NCBI GenBank assembly: GCA_900547585.1
Contig: URHD01000015.1
Coordinates: 1 to 30,785, forward strand
Source of the DNA: an uncultured bacterium
GTDB lineage: Bacteria > Cyanobacteriota > Vampirovibrionia > Gastranaerophilales > Gastranaerophilaceae
Reading direction: 5' to 3'
DNA length: 30,785 nt
Shown here: one piece after another, positions 21,805-30,785 of the stretch
Layout of the letters: every line of letters starts with the position of its first letter
How positions within the stretch are numbered: position 1 is the first letter of the stretch
Made by a program: the position numbers and the translations under genes
The notes under the pieces: generated by a model
Seen by the model: the letters and a program-made list of their open reading frames with translations, nothing else
Databases searched by the model: none
What the model was told of the DNA's origin: nothing

Positions 21805-23113
21805 AAAGATTGTGGCGGCTTTTGTGCTCCTGTTTCTTGCCCAGAGCGCTTTTGCAGTAAATGTAGAAGAGTTGAATACCGGATTTTTTACGCGATTTAA
21901 TGATGATTGTCTGAATTATTACATCGAAACTGCGCTAAAAAATAATTATAACCTGAAAAAAGCAGGAAATATCGTTGAGCAGTACAGGCAACAGGCAAAG
22001 TATTCGCTGGGCAAGGAGCTTCCCTCATTGAGTGTGAGCGCAAGCTATCTGGGTGTGCATGTTCCAAGGCTGGATAACTTCCAGCTTTCACAAAATGCGT
22101 TTATTTTGCCGTTTGTAGCGAATTATGAGCCTGATTTTCTTTTAAAGAACCGCGACAAAACCCGCAGAGCAAAAAAAGCTTACGAAGCGGCAATTTATGA
22201 AGAAAAATCTGTCTATATTTCGTTATTGGGCGATGTTGCAGCAGTTTATACAAATATTTTGCAATACGATTATCTCATTGAGCTGCAAAATGAAAGTGTA
22301 AAAGCTTTGCAGGGCGTGTATCTTGCCGACTCCAGAAAGTATGCGCGCGGCGTGATTAACAGCACAGAATTGCATCTTTCAAAACAGAATCTGGAAAATG
22401 CAGACTCACAGCTGAAAAAACTTGAGAAAGAGCGTGATACACTGCTTATGCAGCTTGCTGTTCTGTGCGGGCTGTCTCCTGAGGGCATTAATAATCTGCA
22501 AAGGGGCACTCTTGCAGCGTTTGAATATTCGGGAGAAATACCATCCGGGGTCGTTTCCGACGTTATTTATTCAAGACCCGACGTTATGAAAGCAGAAAAG
22601 AACCTTGAGAAAGCGAAAATTGATGTGCGGATAGCAAGGAAAGAATTTTTGCCGTCTTTTAACATAACAGGTGTTTGGATTTTCAACACAATCGCACCGG
22701 GCAGCTTTTTCTCCTGGGAATCTTCACTTGCGTCTATTTTAGCAGGTGCAACGCAGGATATTTTCAAAGGTGGTATGAAAGTTGCAAATTTACGCATGCA
22801 AAAAGCAAAATATGAAGAGCTTTTCAACGAATACAGGCAGGTTGATTTGAATGCAGTAAAAGAAGTTAACACAGCGCTTTGTATTGTTAAGCAGGATACG
22901 GCTATGGATAAAAATACTCTTTCAATCGTTCAATCTCAGAAAAAGATTTTTGAGAATGCAGAACGTAAATACAACCGCGGAGTGATTTCCACGCCTGATT
23001 ATCTGAACGAATACAATAAACTCCTGTCCTCAAAGCAGGAAAGCGCACAGGCAAAAACACAGCGAATAGTTGATTATTTCACGCTTTATAAAGCTGTTGG
23101 AGGAAAATTATGA
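21797..23113 (+). CDS. TolC/NodT-type outer-membrane efflux factor
   Basis: Outer-membrane channel subunit of a tripartite exporter, 438 residues, about the usual size. Signal peptide 1-20 (KIVAAFVLLFLAQSAFA) with no lipobox cysteine, then two similar long-helical OEP halves (about 35-225 and 235-435), each with coiled helices and an amphipathic strand segment. The TTG start lies within the end of the TetR gene, with AAAGGAGG six bases upstream. It overlaps the HlyD-type gene by ATGA. E. coli ybhGFSR lacks its own outer-membrane factor, so a dedicated TolC here makes the operon self-contained. Confidence 0.9.
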   Translation: MIKKIVAAFVLLFLAQSAFAVNVEELNTGFFTRFNDDCLNYYIETALKNNYNLKKAGNIVEQYRQQAKYSLGKELPSLSVSASYLGVHVPRLDNFQLSQNAFILPFVANYEPDFLLKNRDKTRRAKKAYEAAIYEEKSVYISLLGDVAAVYTNILQYDYLIELQNESVKALQGVYLADSRKYARGVINSTELHLSKQNLENADSQLKKLEKERDTLLMQLAVLCGLSPEGINNLQRGTLAAFEYSGEIPSGVVSDVIYSRPDVMKAEKNLEKAKIDVRIARKEFLPSFNITGVWIFNTIAPGSFFSWESSLASILAGATQDIFKGGMKVANLRMQKAKYEELFNEYRQVDLNAVKEVNTALCIVKQDTAMDKNTLSIVQSQKKIFENAERKYNRGVISTPDYLNEYNKLLSSKQESAQAKTQRIVDYFTLYKAVGGKL

Positions 23114-23979
23114 AGAAAAAAATAGCAATACTTTTACTTATTCTTGCAATAATCGGGGCAGGTGTTTATTTTTTAACCCGCCAAAAGCCCAACCCTGACG
23201 AATTGACGCTTTACGGAAATATTGAAATACGTCAGGTGGATTTGAGCTTTCAGGTTTCCGGACAAATAGCGAAAATGCTTAAAGAAGAGGGCGACAGCGT
23301 TAAAAAAGGCGAACTGGTCGCTGTTCTCGATGATAAAGATTACAAATCAAATCTCCAGAAGGCTTCTGCGGAAGTTTCGCGCACATTAGCGCTTAGTAAA
23401 GATGCAGCTTCAAAATATGAAAGACAGGCTCCGCTATGCGCTGACAACACTGTATCAAATCAGGAATGCGATACTCTTTTAAATACAAAAGATAAAGCCA
23501 AAGCAGATTACGAAGCGGCAGTTGCTCAAAAAACTTATGCAAAAAATCAACTGGATTACACAAAAATCTATGCACCTGAAGAAGGCACAGTTACGGTAAG
23601 AGTGCAGGAACCGGGTGCAACTGTAAACAAAAGCCAGACCGTTTATACAATTTCCAAAACAAAACCTGTCTGGATACGTGCATACGTAAATGAAACCGAT
23701 TTGGGCAATATAAAATACGGAATGAAAGCGAAAGTTTTAACAGACAGCATTAATCCGCAGACCGGAAAACAAAGAGAATACGATGGCTATGTAGGCTATA
23801 TTTCGCCTGTTGCAGAGTTTACGCCGAAAACTGTACAATCTACGGATTTAAGAACAAGCCTTGTTTACCGAATTCGTGTTTATGTTGACGACATTGACGA
23901 ATACCTCAGACAGGGCATGCCCACAACAATAAAAATTAACCTTCTTGAGAGCAAGCCAAATGCAAACAGTAGAAATTAA
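23110..23979 (+). CDS. ybhG: HlyD/YbhG-type periplasmic adaptor (membrane fusion protein)
   Basis: Links the inner-membrane ABC transporter to the TolC-like channel. The 289 residues comprise an N-terminal membrane anchor (4-22), a split biotinyl-lipoyl domain (about 35-75, VSGQIAKMLKEEGDSVKKGE, rejoined near 155-175), a short helical hairpin (about 75-150) and a beta-barrel domain ending near 280. Stop/start overlap with the preceding gene is ATGA; it overlaps the following ATPase gene by 20 bases. The order adaptor-ATPase-permease-permease is that of ybhGFSR. Confidence 0.9.
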   Translation: MKKKIAILLLILAIIGAGVYFLTRQKPNPDELTLYGNIEIRQVDLSFQVSGQIAKMLKEEGDSVKKGELVAVLDDKDYKSNLQKASAEVSRTLALSKDAASKYERQAPLCADNTVSNQECDTLLNTKDKAKADYEAAVAQKTYAKNQLDYTKIYAPEEGTVTVRVQEPGATVNKSQTVYTISKTKPVWIRAYVNETDLGNIKYGMKAKVLTDSINPQTGKQREYDGYVGYISPVAEFTPKTVQSTDLRTSLVYRIRVYVDDIDEYLRQGMPTTIKINLLESKPNANSRN

Positions 23980-25444
23980 GAATTTAATAAAAACTTTTGA
24001 TTCTTCAACTGCAATTAATGACTTGAGCCTTAATATAGAAAAAGGCAAAATCACAGGGCTTATAGGCGCTGACGGTGCAGGAAAAACTACGCTGATAAGG
24101 CTGATTATAGGATTGATGCTGCCTGACAGCGGTGAAATATGCACGCTCGGCTTGAACCCCTCCACGCAAAAAGCAGAACTCAATCTTAAAATCGGTTATA
24201 TGCCTCAAAAATTCGGACTTTATGAAGATTTGACTGTTATAGAAAACCTCAGGCTGTATGCAGATTTAAAAAATGTTCCTTATGACTTTGATAAACTTCT
24301 TGAGTTTACAAGCCTGAAACCTTTTCAGGACAGGCTCGCCGGAGCTTTGTCAGGCGGTATGAAGCAAAAACTCGGTCTTGCATGCACGCTGCTAGGTTCT
24401 CCTGAATTTTTGGTTCTGGATGAGCCGTCAGTAGGTGTTGACCCGATTTCCCGACGTGAGCTTATGAAAATGGTCAAAGGTATGATTACACCTGAAACTA
24501 CTGTGCTATGGTCAACTGCTTATCTTGATGAAGCTCATAGCTTTGACACGGCAGTGGTTTTGGACAACGGCAGCGTAATTTACAACGGAAAACCCTACGA
24601 CCTTGCGCCGACAGCAAAAGAATTTGAAGAAAAAGTTATCGGCCTGATGGGCGGGTATAAAAAAGAAAAATCCCTGATTGCAGAAAACTATACGCCTCTC
24701 AAGACGGACTTAGATTGTACGGTTGTAGCGGAAAATCTTGAAAAAAAATACGGAAATTTTTATGCAGTAAAAAACAATTCTTTCTGCATAAAAAAAGGCG
24801 AAATTTTCGGGCTTCTAGGGCCAAATGGTGCAGGAAAATCGACTTCGTTTAAGATGATGTGCGGATTAACAAAACCTACAAGCGGCACAGCAAGGCTCAT
24901 GGGTATAGATATTATAAAAAATCCGGAAAAAGCACGTGCAAATCTCGGATATATGGCCCAAAAATTCTCTTTGTACGGAAGTTTAACTGTCAAACAAAAT
25001 CTCGAATTTTTTGCAGCTGCATATGGAATAGGACTTTTCGACAGAAAAAAACGCATTGATGAAATTCTAAATGTTTTCGGTTTTACTAAAATTGAGAACC
25101 AAAAATCAGAGGATTTGCCTTTAGGGTTTAAACAAAGGCTTTCTCTTGCATGTGCACTGATTCACAACCCGCCGATACTCTTCCTTGATGAGCCGACGTC
25201 GGGAGTTGATGTTGTGACGCGCCGTGATTTCTGGAACCATATTACCTCTCTTGCTGAGAAAGGGGTTACAATCCTCGTCACAACGCACTTTATGGATGAA
25301 GCAGAGTACTGTGATAGAATAAGCCTTTTCTACCACGGTGAAACAATCGCCGTCGGTACCCCGCAGGAGCTGAAAAATCAAGCTAATGCGGAAAATATGG
25401 AAGATACTTTTATTACGCTGATTAAGGAGTCTGAAAAGCAATGA
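23960..25444 (+). CDS. ybhF: Tandem-ATPase ABC subunit (YbhF-like)
   Basis: Two nucleotide-binding domains in one 494-residue chain that powers the two ABC-2 permeases encoded next. Domain 1: Walker A GADGAGKT (36-43), signature LSGGMKQK (about 130-137), Walker B with Asp154-Glu155. Domain 2: Walker A GPNGAGKS (287-294), altered signature LPLGFKQR (386-393), then ILFLDEPTSGVD. The degenerate second signature is also seen in YbhF/RbbA-type proteins, so one ATP site may be weakened. The frame extends five codons upstream to a TTG (23945), but the ATG at 23960 is the natural start. Confidence 0.92.
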   Translation: MQTVEIKNLIKTFDSSTAINDLSLNIEKGKITGLIGADGAGKTTLIRLIIGLMLPDSGEICTLGLNPSTQKAELNLKIGYMPQKFGLYEDLTVIENLRLYADLKNVPYDFDKLLEFTSLKPFQDRLAGALSGGMKQKLGLACTLLGSPEFLVLDEPSVGVDPISRRELMKMVKGMITPETTVLWSTAYLDEAHSFDTAVVLDNGSVIYNGKPYDLAPTAKEFEEKVIGLMGGYKKEKSLIAENYTPLKTDLDCTVVAENLEKKYGNFYAVKNNSFCIKKGEIFGLLGPNGAGKSTSFKMMCGLTKPTSGTARLMGIDIIKNPEKARANLGYMAQKFSLYGSLTVKQNLEFFAAAYGIGLFDRKKRIDEILNVFGFTKIENQKSEDLPLGFKQRLSLACALIHNPPILFLDEPTSGVDVVTRRDFWNHITSLAEKGVTILVTTHFMDEAEYCDRISLFYHGETIAVGTPQELKNQANAENMEDTFITLIKESEKQ

Positions 25445-26550
25445 GAATTTTGACAGCCTTAATAAAAAAAGAAACTTTGCAAATACTCAGGGATCCGAGC
25501 AGTATTATAATTGCCTTTATTCTTCCTTTGATTTCGATTTTAATCTATATGTACGGAATAAACATGGATACGGTGAAAGTCAAAATTGGGATAAAAAATG
25601 ATGATGCAAATCCCGAAGTGGTCACGCTTGTAAAGTCTTTCGGCCACAGCAAATATGTAAATTCTTTTATTTATGACAATGAACAGCAGCTTACAGAGGA
25701 TATTGTCCGCTCTAAGCTAAAAGGTGCGGTTATTATCCCGAATGACTTTTCAACAAACCTTTCCCGCGGCAAAAACGCAGAAGTTCTTATAGTTACGGAT
25801 GGAACAGAGGTAAACACAGCAAATTATGTGCAAAGCTATTCAATGTCGATTTTAAATCAGTGGCTTATGACCGGAAAATACAGCTATCTGGCTTCTAAAC
25901 AGGTAATATCTCCAGAAATAAGAACCTGGTACAACCAGGATATCAACAGCCACTATTTTATACTTCCGGGTTCAATCGCGATAACAATGACCTTAATCGG
26001 AATTTTATTGACCGCACTTGTAGTCGCAAGAGAATGGGAGCGTGGCACAATGGAAGCGCTTTTGAGCACAAATGTAAGAAGAATAGATATTGTGCTCGGG
26101 AAATACATTCCTTACTTTGTTTTAGGGATGTTGTCTATGGGGTTCAGTGTATTTATGAGCGTAGCCGTGTTCCAGATTCCGTTCAGGGGGAATTTCTTTG
26201 TTTTATTCGGGGTGAGCGGTCTGTTTTTGTTCACCTGTCTTGGAATCGGGTTAACAATATCTTCTGTTACGAAGAATCAGTTTCTTGCGAGCCAGCTCTC
26301 ACTCGGATTGGGCTTTTTGCCTGCGCTTTTGCTGTCGGGTTTGATGTTTCCTATAAATTCAATGCCGGCGTTTTTTCAACATTTGACAAGAATTCTGCCG
26401 CCAAGGTATTACATAACTTTTGTAGAAAGTGAGTTTATGGCGGGAACCGTATGGGAAATTGTTATAATAAATTCGATTTTTCTGACAATTTTAGGGCTGC
26501 TTTTATTTGCGCTGGTTTACCAAAAAACTGATATGAGGCTTTTAAAATGA
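25441..26550 (+). CDS. ybhS: ABC-2 type permease (YbhS-like)
   Basis: Inner-membrane subunit of the exporter, 369 residues. One N-terminal helix (about 22-40), a large extracytoplasmic domain (about 41-175) and five or six C-terminal helices (178-360), with the ABC-2 motif AREWERGTMEALLSTNVRR after the second helix, which contacts the ATPase. The start overlaps the ATPase stop by four bases (ATGA) and its own stop overlaps the next gene the same way. It probably pairs with the next product as a heterodimer. Confidence 0.9.
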   Translation: MRILTALIKKETLQILRDPSSIIIAFILPLISILIYMYGINMDTVKVKIGIKNDDANPEVVTLVKSFGHSKYVNSFIYDNEQQLTEDIVRSKLKGAVIIPNDFSTNLSRGKNAEVLIVTDGTEVNTANYVQSYSMSILNQWLMTGKYSYLASKQVISPEIRTWYNQDINSHYFILPGSIAITMTLIGILLTALVVAREWERGTMEALLSTNVRRIDIVLGKYIPYFVLGMLSMGFSVFMSVAVFQIPFRGNFFVLFGVSGLFLFTCLGIGLTISSVTKNQFLASQLSLGLGFLPALLLSGLMFPINSMPAFFQHLTRILPPRYYITFVESEFMAGTVWEIVIINSIFLTILGLLLFALVYQKTDMRLLK

Positions 26551-27659
26551 TTAGAGATTTTTTGAGACGTGTTTTTGCTCTGATAAAAAAAGAATTTATC
26601 ACCATTTGGAAAGATCCTAAAAGCCGCGGTATAATTATTGCAATGCCGATATTGCAGCTTCTGGTATTTGCTAATGCAATCACAATGGAAGTGAAAAATA
26701 TTGATGTTGCAGTAATAGACCGTGACAATTCAGTAGAATCAAGAGAGCTTCTTTCACGTTTTGAAAACTCCCCGAGATTTAGAAAATTTTATTATGTACA
26801 AAACGAAAGTGAATTCAAAGAAAAAATTGATACTCAAAAGGTTCAAATAGGGCTTTACATAGATAACAATTTTTCAAGCAATATTAAGGCGCAAAAACCT
26901 GTGAGTATACTCATTGCAACTGACGGAAGACAAACAAACTCCGCTTCTATTGCCGGAGGTTATGCATCACAGATTATAAGCGGATACAACGATGAAATAA
27001 CAGCGGCAAAAGGCGCTCAAATCATCCCTGTTATCAGAAACTGGTACAATCCCAATCTTGAATACAGATGGTATATTTTAACCGTTTTGATTGCAATGCT
27101 CGCACTTGTCCTGACACTTCTTTTGACTGCACTTTCAATTGCGCGTGAAAGAGAAATGGGCACATTTGACCAGCTCATTGTAAGTCCGCTGTCTTCATTT
27201 GAAATATTACTCGGTAAAACAGTGCCACCTCTTACTATCGCAATGGTTTTAACCTGTGTGATGACGGTTATTGTCATTACTGGTTTTAAGGTTCCGTTTG
27301 CAGGCTCGATTGCGTTGTTTTTGGTTTCAATATTTATTTCTCTGCTCTCAATCGTAGGTGTCGGGCTGTGTATTTCTTCAATTTGCAAAACTCAGCAGCA
27401 GGCGATTCTCGGCGTTATCACGTTCCAGATGCCGGCGATTCTTCTGTCGGGATTTATTTCGCCGGTTGAAGATATGCCCGTATTTTTGCAGTATTTTACC
27501 TATATAAATCCCATAAGGTTTTTTATGGTGCTGACCAGAGGTATTTTCTTAAAAGGTATGGGATTAGGCGACATTTTGATGAACTTAATTCCTCTTATAA
27601 TAATTGCATTTTTTACATTATCGCTCGCAAGCTGGACATTTAAGCGTAAATTGGATTAA
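26547..27659 (+). CDS. ybhR: ABC-2 type permease (YbhR-like)
   Basis: Second permease, 370 residues, with the same plan as its neighbour: helix near 25-45, extracytoplasmic domain to about 175, then C-terminal helices with AREREMGTFDQLIVSPLSS as the coupling segment. It ends the tightly overlapping part of the operon; the next gene starts 32 bases later and has its own GGGAG site, so it may still be cotranscribed. Confidence 0.9.
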   Translation: MIRDFLRRVFALIKKEFITIWKDPKSRGIIIAMPILQLLVFANAITMEVKNIDVAVIDRDNSVESRELLSRFENSPRFRKFYYVQNESEFKEKIDTQKVQIGLYIDNNFSSNIKAQKPVSILIATDGRQTNSASIAGGYASQIISGYNDEITAAKGAQIIPVIRNWYNPNLEYRWYILTVLIAMLALVLTLLLTALSIAREREMGTFDQLIVSPLSSFEILLGKTVPPLTIAMVLTCVMTVIVITGFKVPFAGSIALFLVSIFISLLSIVGVGLCISSICKTQQQAILGVITFQMPAILLSGFISPVEDMPVFLQYFTYINPIRFFMVLTRGIFLKGMGLGDILMNLIPLIIIAFFTLSLASWTFKRKLD

Positions 27660-27691
27660 AATTTATTTATTCACTAACGGGAGTTAAAAAA

Positions 27692-30610
27692 ATGTTTTTC
27701 TACGCTGATTTGCACATCCATTCTAAGTATTCAAGAGCAACAAGCAAAAGCTGCAACCTTGAAGAACTCGCAATTTGGGCGCAGAAAAAGGGATTGAGCG
27801 TAATTTCGACAGGGGATTTTACGCATCCGGCATGGTTTGCTGAAATCAAAGAAAAACTCGTTCCGGCAGGCAACGGCGTGTTCAGGCTGCGGCCGGAGAT
27901 TGAAAAACAAATTCTGAAACCCGGAATTCCTGTATATTTTGTACTTTCTGTGGAAATTTCAACAATTTACAAAAAATGGGACAGAACCAGAAAGGTTCAT
28001 CACGTTGTTTTCGTTCCAGATTTTGATGCAGCACAGAATTTCAGGGAAAAGTTAGGTGCTATAGGCAATATAAACTCCGACGGACGGCCGATTCTGGGGC
28101 TGGATTCCAGAAATCTCCTCGAAACTACTCTTGAAGCAGGCGAGGGTTCTTTTATTATTCCAGCGCACATCTGGACACCATGGTTTTCGGTTTTGGGTTC
28201 AAAATCCGGCTTTGATTCTATCGACGACTGTTACGGGGATTTGGCGGAACATATTTTTGCGGTCGAAACAGGACTTTCCTCAGATCCTGAAATGAATTGG
28301 CATGTCTCAAGCCTTGATAAATACAGGCTCGTTTCTAACTCTGATGCGCACTCTCCGGCAAAACTAGCCAGAGAAGCAACAGTTTTTGATACAAATCCCG
28401 ACTATTTTAGCATAATGAAAGCTCTGAAAACCGGTGATGGCTACGTCGGAACTGTTGAATTTTTCCCCGAGGAGGGAAAATACCATGACGACGGGCACAG
28501 AAAATGCAATGTCTGCCTTACGCCCGCCGAAACGAAAAAACTTAACGGAATTTGTCCTGTTTGCGGAAAACCGCTTACCATTGGCGTCGCTAACAGGGTT
28601 TACGAGCTTTCTGACAGAAAAGGCGAGGTTATCCCCCCGAAAACGGCTGGAAAAGTTATCAGTCTCGTTCCTCTTCCGGAAATCCTTTCAGAGATTATGC
28701 AGGTCGGGCCTTCAAGCAAATCTGTTACCTTTGAATATGAAAATTTAATTCAAAAACTCGGCTCCGAGCTTTCGATTTTGACAGAAGTTCCGGTTGATGA
28801 GATTGAAAAAATCCATTCACCACTGCTTGCCGAGGGGATTAAACGCCTGAGAAAAGGGCAAGTTATAAGGCAGGCCGGCTATGACGGTGAATATGGAGTT
28901 ATAAAGCTTTTTGAAGAGGGTGAGCTGGTAAAAAAAAACTTCACAAATTTAAAACTTGATATTGTAATCCCTGAACCATTGCCCGCAAAGACTGAAAAAT
29001 CCTATATTTCGGGTAAAACTGTTGAATTTGAACCTATAGAAAAGTTAGATAACGAGAAGCCTAAAACTTATGCTCTGGACGAGTTTCAGGAGGCTGCTGT
29101 TAAAAATAATGCAAAGAGGCTTTTGATAGTCGCAGGGCCCGGTTCAGGAAAAACCACTGTTTTGACAAGAAGAATCGCCCATTTTGTAAAAGAAAAAGCC
29201 GTTGATGCGTCCGGCTGCCTTGCGATTACGTTTACAAGGCGTGCAGCTCAGGAAATGAAAGACAGGCTGAAAAAACTGCTTCCGGATGATTTTGATTTGA
29301 TAAATATCCACACTTTTCATTCGATGTGTTTTTCAATATTGAAAGAAAATGCCTCAAAAGTCGGTTTGAGCCCTGATTTTAAGGTTATTTCAGAACAGGA
29401 GAAAGCATTTTACAAAGATGAGCTAAACCCCGAGGAAATGATTGATTTTGATTCTTTGATAAGCCTCACTGTCAAACTATTTGAGGAAAATCCACGGATA
29501 AAAGAGAATTACCGGAAAAGATTCAAATTTGTATCTGTCGATGAATATCAGGATATTGACGAAAATCAATACAGGCTTATTCGGCTTCTTGTTCCGCAAG
29601 ACGGCTCGATTTGTGCAATCGGCGACCCTAATCAGGCAATTTACGGATTCAGGGGCGGGGATTCACGCTTTTTTAACAGTTTTAGTGAAGATTATCCGGA
29701 TTCGCTGGTTGTGAACCTGAAAAATAACTACCGTTCAACAAACACAATCGTTGACGCGTCAAATCAGATGATTGAGTCCTACAATATAATTTCCCGATAC
29801 GATAAACCTCATGAAAAAATAACCATCCATACAGCACCTACAGACAAGGCAGAAGCGGAATTTGTTGTGAGTACAATCGAGAGCATGATTGGCGGGCACA
29901 GTTTCTTTTCGATTGATTCTGATAGGTCGGACGGGTTTGAACGTGATTTTTCTTTTGGGGATTTTGCCGTGCTCTACCGCACATCATCTCAACTGGAACC
30001 GCTTCAGGAAGCTTTTGAGCGTTCGGGAATGCCCTTTGTGAAGTTGTCAAACGATATGCTGTGCGACAAAAAACCGGTGAAAAAGCTGTTGTCGGAGCTC
30101 AATGATGAAAGCCCGCTTACAGAGCAGATTGAGGAGCTTTCAAAGGAATTTTCGGACGGGATTGACGACAATATTCTGCGCTACCTTCAAAAAACAGCGC
30201 AGGAGTTCACGGATAGAATGGATTTTATTCACCAAATTTCTCTTGTGAGCGAGGTTGACACGCTAGATGAACGTGCGGACAGGATTGCTCTGATGACTTT
30301 ACACGCGTCAAAGGGGCTGGAGTACAAATGTGTTTTTATTGTTGGGCTTGAGGATGGGATTCTTCCGTTATTTCTTGCAAAAACGCCTCAGGAGCTAGAA
30401 GAGGAGCGCAGGCTTTTGTATGTCGGTATGACAAGGGCGCAAAACCGGCTGTTTTTATCTCATTCAATTAAAAGAAAGTGGCGCGGTAAGTTGGAAAATC
30501 TTGAAATTTCTCCTTTTCTTGAAAAAATCAAAAGCGATTTGCTTAAAATGAGCACTTTTGAAAAAACTTACAAAGAAAAGGACAATACCGAGCAGTTGAA
30601 GCTGTTTTAG
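27692..30610 (+). CDS. Endonuclease Q (PHP domain) fused to a UvrD-like helicase
   Basis: A 972-residue fusion. Residues 1-300 resemble the TIGR00375/endonuclease Q family, nucleases known to cut DNA 5' of deaminated bases: PHP metal ligands His8/His10 (DLHIHS), Asp42/His45, Glu88, His159, Asp218/His220, then a zinc ribbon (Cys272, Cys275, Cys288, Cys291). A linker domain (about 300-455) is followed by an SF1A helicase: Walker A GPGSGKTT (482-489), motif II DEYQD (617-621), GDPNQAIYGFRGG, NYRST, TLHASKGLEY and LLYVGMTRAQNR. The helicase part is about 510 residues, shorter than UvrD/PcrA, suggesting reduced accessory subdomains. Joining lesion nicking to unwinding implies a repair role. GGGAG precedes the ATG. 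The gene ends before a bidirectional terminator. Confidence 0.9.
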   Translation: MFFYADLHIHSKYSRATSKSCNLEELAIWAQKKGLSVISTGDFTHPAWFAEIKEKLVPAGNGVFRLRPEIEKQILKPGIPVYFVLSVEISTIYKKWDRTRKVHHVVFVPDFDAAQNFREKLGAIGNINSDGRPILGLDSRNLLETTLEAGEGSFIIPAHIWTPWFSVLGSKSGFDSIDDCYGDLAEHIFAVETGLSSDPEMNWHVSSLDKYRLVSNSDAHSPAKLAREATVFDTNPDYFSIMKALKTGDGYVGTVEFFPEEGKYHDDGHRKCNVCLTPAETKKLNGICPVCGKPLTIGVANRVYELSDRKGEVIPPKTAGKVISLVPLPEILSEIMQVGPSSKSVTFEYENLIQKLGSELSILTEVPVDEIEKIHSPLLAEGIKRLRKGQVIRQAGYDGEYGVIKLFEEGELVKKNFTNLKLDIVIPEPLPAKTEKSYISGKTVEFEPIEKLDNEKPKTYALDEFQEAAVKNNAKRLLIVAGPGSGKTTVLTRRIAHFVKEKAVDASGCLAITFTRRAAQEMKDRLKKLLPDDFDLINIHTFHSMCFSILKENASKVGLSPDFKVISEQEKAFYKDELNPEEMIDFDSLISLTVKLFEENPRIKENYRKRFKFVSVDEYQDIDENQYRLIRLLVPQDGSICAIGDPNQAIYGFRGGDSRFFNSFSEDYPDSLVVNLKNNYRSTNTIVDASNQMIESYNIISRYDKPHEKITIHTAPTDKAEAEFVVSTIESMIGGHSFFSIDSDRSDGFERDFSFGDFAVLYRTSSQLEPLQEAFERSGMPFVKLSNDMLCDKKPVKKLLSELNDESPLTEQIEELSKEFSDGIDDNILRYLQKTAQEFTDRMDFIHQISLVSEVDTLDERADRIALMTLHASKGLEYKCVFIVGLEDGILPLFLAKTPQELEEERRLLYVGMTRAQNRLFLSHSIKRKWRGKLENLEISPFLEKIKSDLLKMSTFEKTYKEKDNTEQLKLF

Positions 30611-30653
30611 TTATGTACCCGTCAAAGGGTAGAAATGTAGATTTATTCATACT

Positions 30654-30682
30654 AAAAAAGAGCCATTCAGGCTCTTTTTTTA
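30654..30682. terminator. Bidirectional intrinsic terminator
   Basis: AAAAAAGAGCC (30654-30664), loop ATTCA, GGCTCTTTTTT (30670-30680). A and T tracts on both sides let it end the endonuclease Q-UvrD transcript and the opposing tRNA. Confidence 0.9.
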
Positions 30683-30688
30683 AATTTT

Positions 30689-30761
30689 TGGAGAATAGGA
30701 GACTCGAACTCCTAACCCCCTGCGTGCAAAGCAGGTGCTCTACCAATTGAGCTAATTCCCC
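30689..30761 (-). tRNA. tRNA-Ala (anticodon UGC)
   Basis: A complete cloverleaf of 73 bases on the minus strand. The acceptor stem is GGGGAAT with ATTCTCC, including the G3-U70 pair that defines alanine identity. The anticodon stem-loop CCTGC-TTTGCAC-GCAGG carries TGC, and the T-loop is GTTCGAGTC. The discriminator base is A and the 3' CCA is not encoded, so it must be added by a nucleotidyltransferase. A terminator follows directly. Confidence 0.97.
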
Positions 30762-30785
30762 GAAAGTGTATTTAATTTTCACACA

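Noticed and set aside
30005..30111. A possible truncation in the UvrD-like part, because it is short.
   Set aside because: All principal helicase motifs are present in one open frame in the right order, so the shortness reflects reduced accessory subdomains rather than a frameshift.

Overview
This AT-rich window from a diderm bacterium carries about 23 protein genes and one tRNA. The envelope type follows from a TolC-like outer-membrane factor with a HlyD adaptor, and from diaminopimelate epimerase. The EF-hand protein, the lineage-specific-looking membrane/repeat protein and the divergent UbiB-like kinase remind me of gut Candidatus Gastranaerophilales (Melainabacteria, non-photosynthetic relatives of cyanobacteria). 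That placement is an inference from gene style, not from a marker gene. TTG/GTG starts are common, and two genes look leaderless.

Layout. 1-3447: an unidentified structured leader element, a GT-C type membrane glycosyltransferase, a double-hairpin palindrome cluster and a sucrose/glycoside-type MFS transporter. 3448-4190: a small-RNA candidate, a 61-residue ORF and a second copy of the leader element. 4191-7063: an ECF sigma factor with its zinc-binding membrane anti-sigma factor, a CtpA-type S41 protease and a small hypothetical. 7251-8366: an EF-hand protein. 8395-8596: two perfect long palindromes. 8616-13829: valS, a second palindrome cluster, a small winged-helix-like protein, an OppD-type ATPase coupled to dapF. 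13872-15153: another palindrome, a LOG-family hydrolase and a phosphopantetheinyl transferase. 15179-19245: a divergent pair, a helical-repeat membrane protein and an 852-residue UbiB/ABC1-like kinase. 19300-20939: ilvA and ridA. 21142-27659: a TetR-controlled six-gene efflux operon with the gene order of E. coli cecR-ybhGFSR plus a TolC-like gene. 27692-30610: an endonuclease Q-UvrD helicase fusion. 30689-30761: tRNA-Ala(UGC).

How genes work together. RidA removes the reactive enamine/imine made by the threonine ammonia-lyase encoded just upstream. The sigma/anti-sigma pair forms a signalling unit. The TetR operon encodes a complete tripartite ABC-2 exporter whose promoter contains a palindromic operator.

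The most unusual content is non-coding. First, a family of long, nearly perfect palindromes has arms unique to each copy but conserved central cores, in at least three core types. At two loci two such hairpins are enclosed by an outer inverted repeat. Second, a structured element of about 95-175 nt lies directly upstream of two unrelated genes, with its 3' tail alone at a third place. Neither matches a family I recognise.
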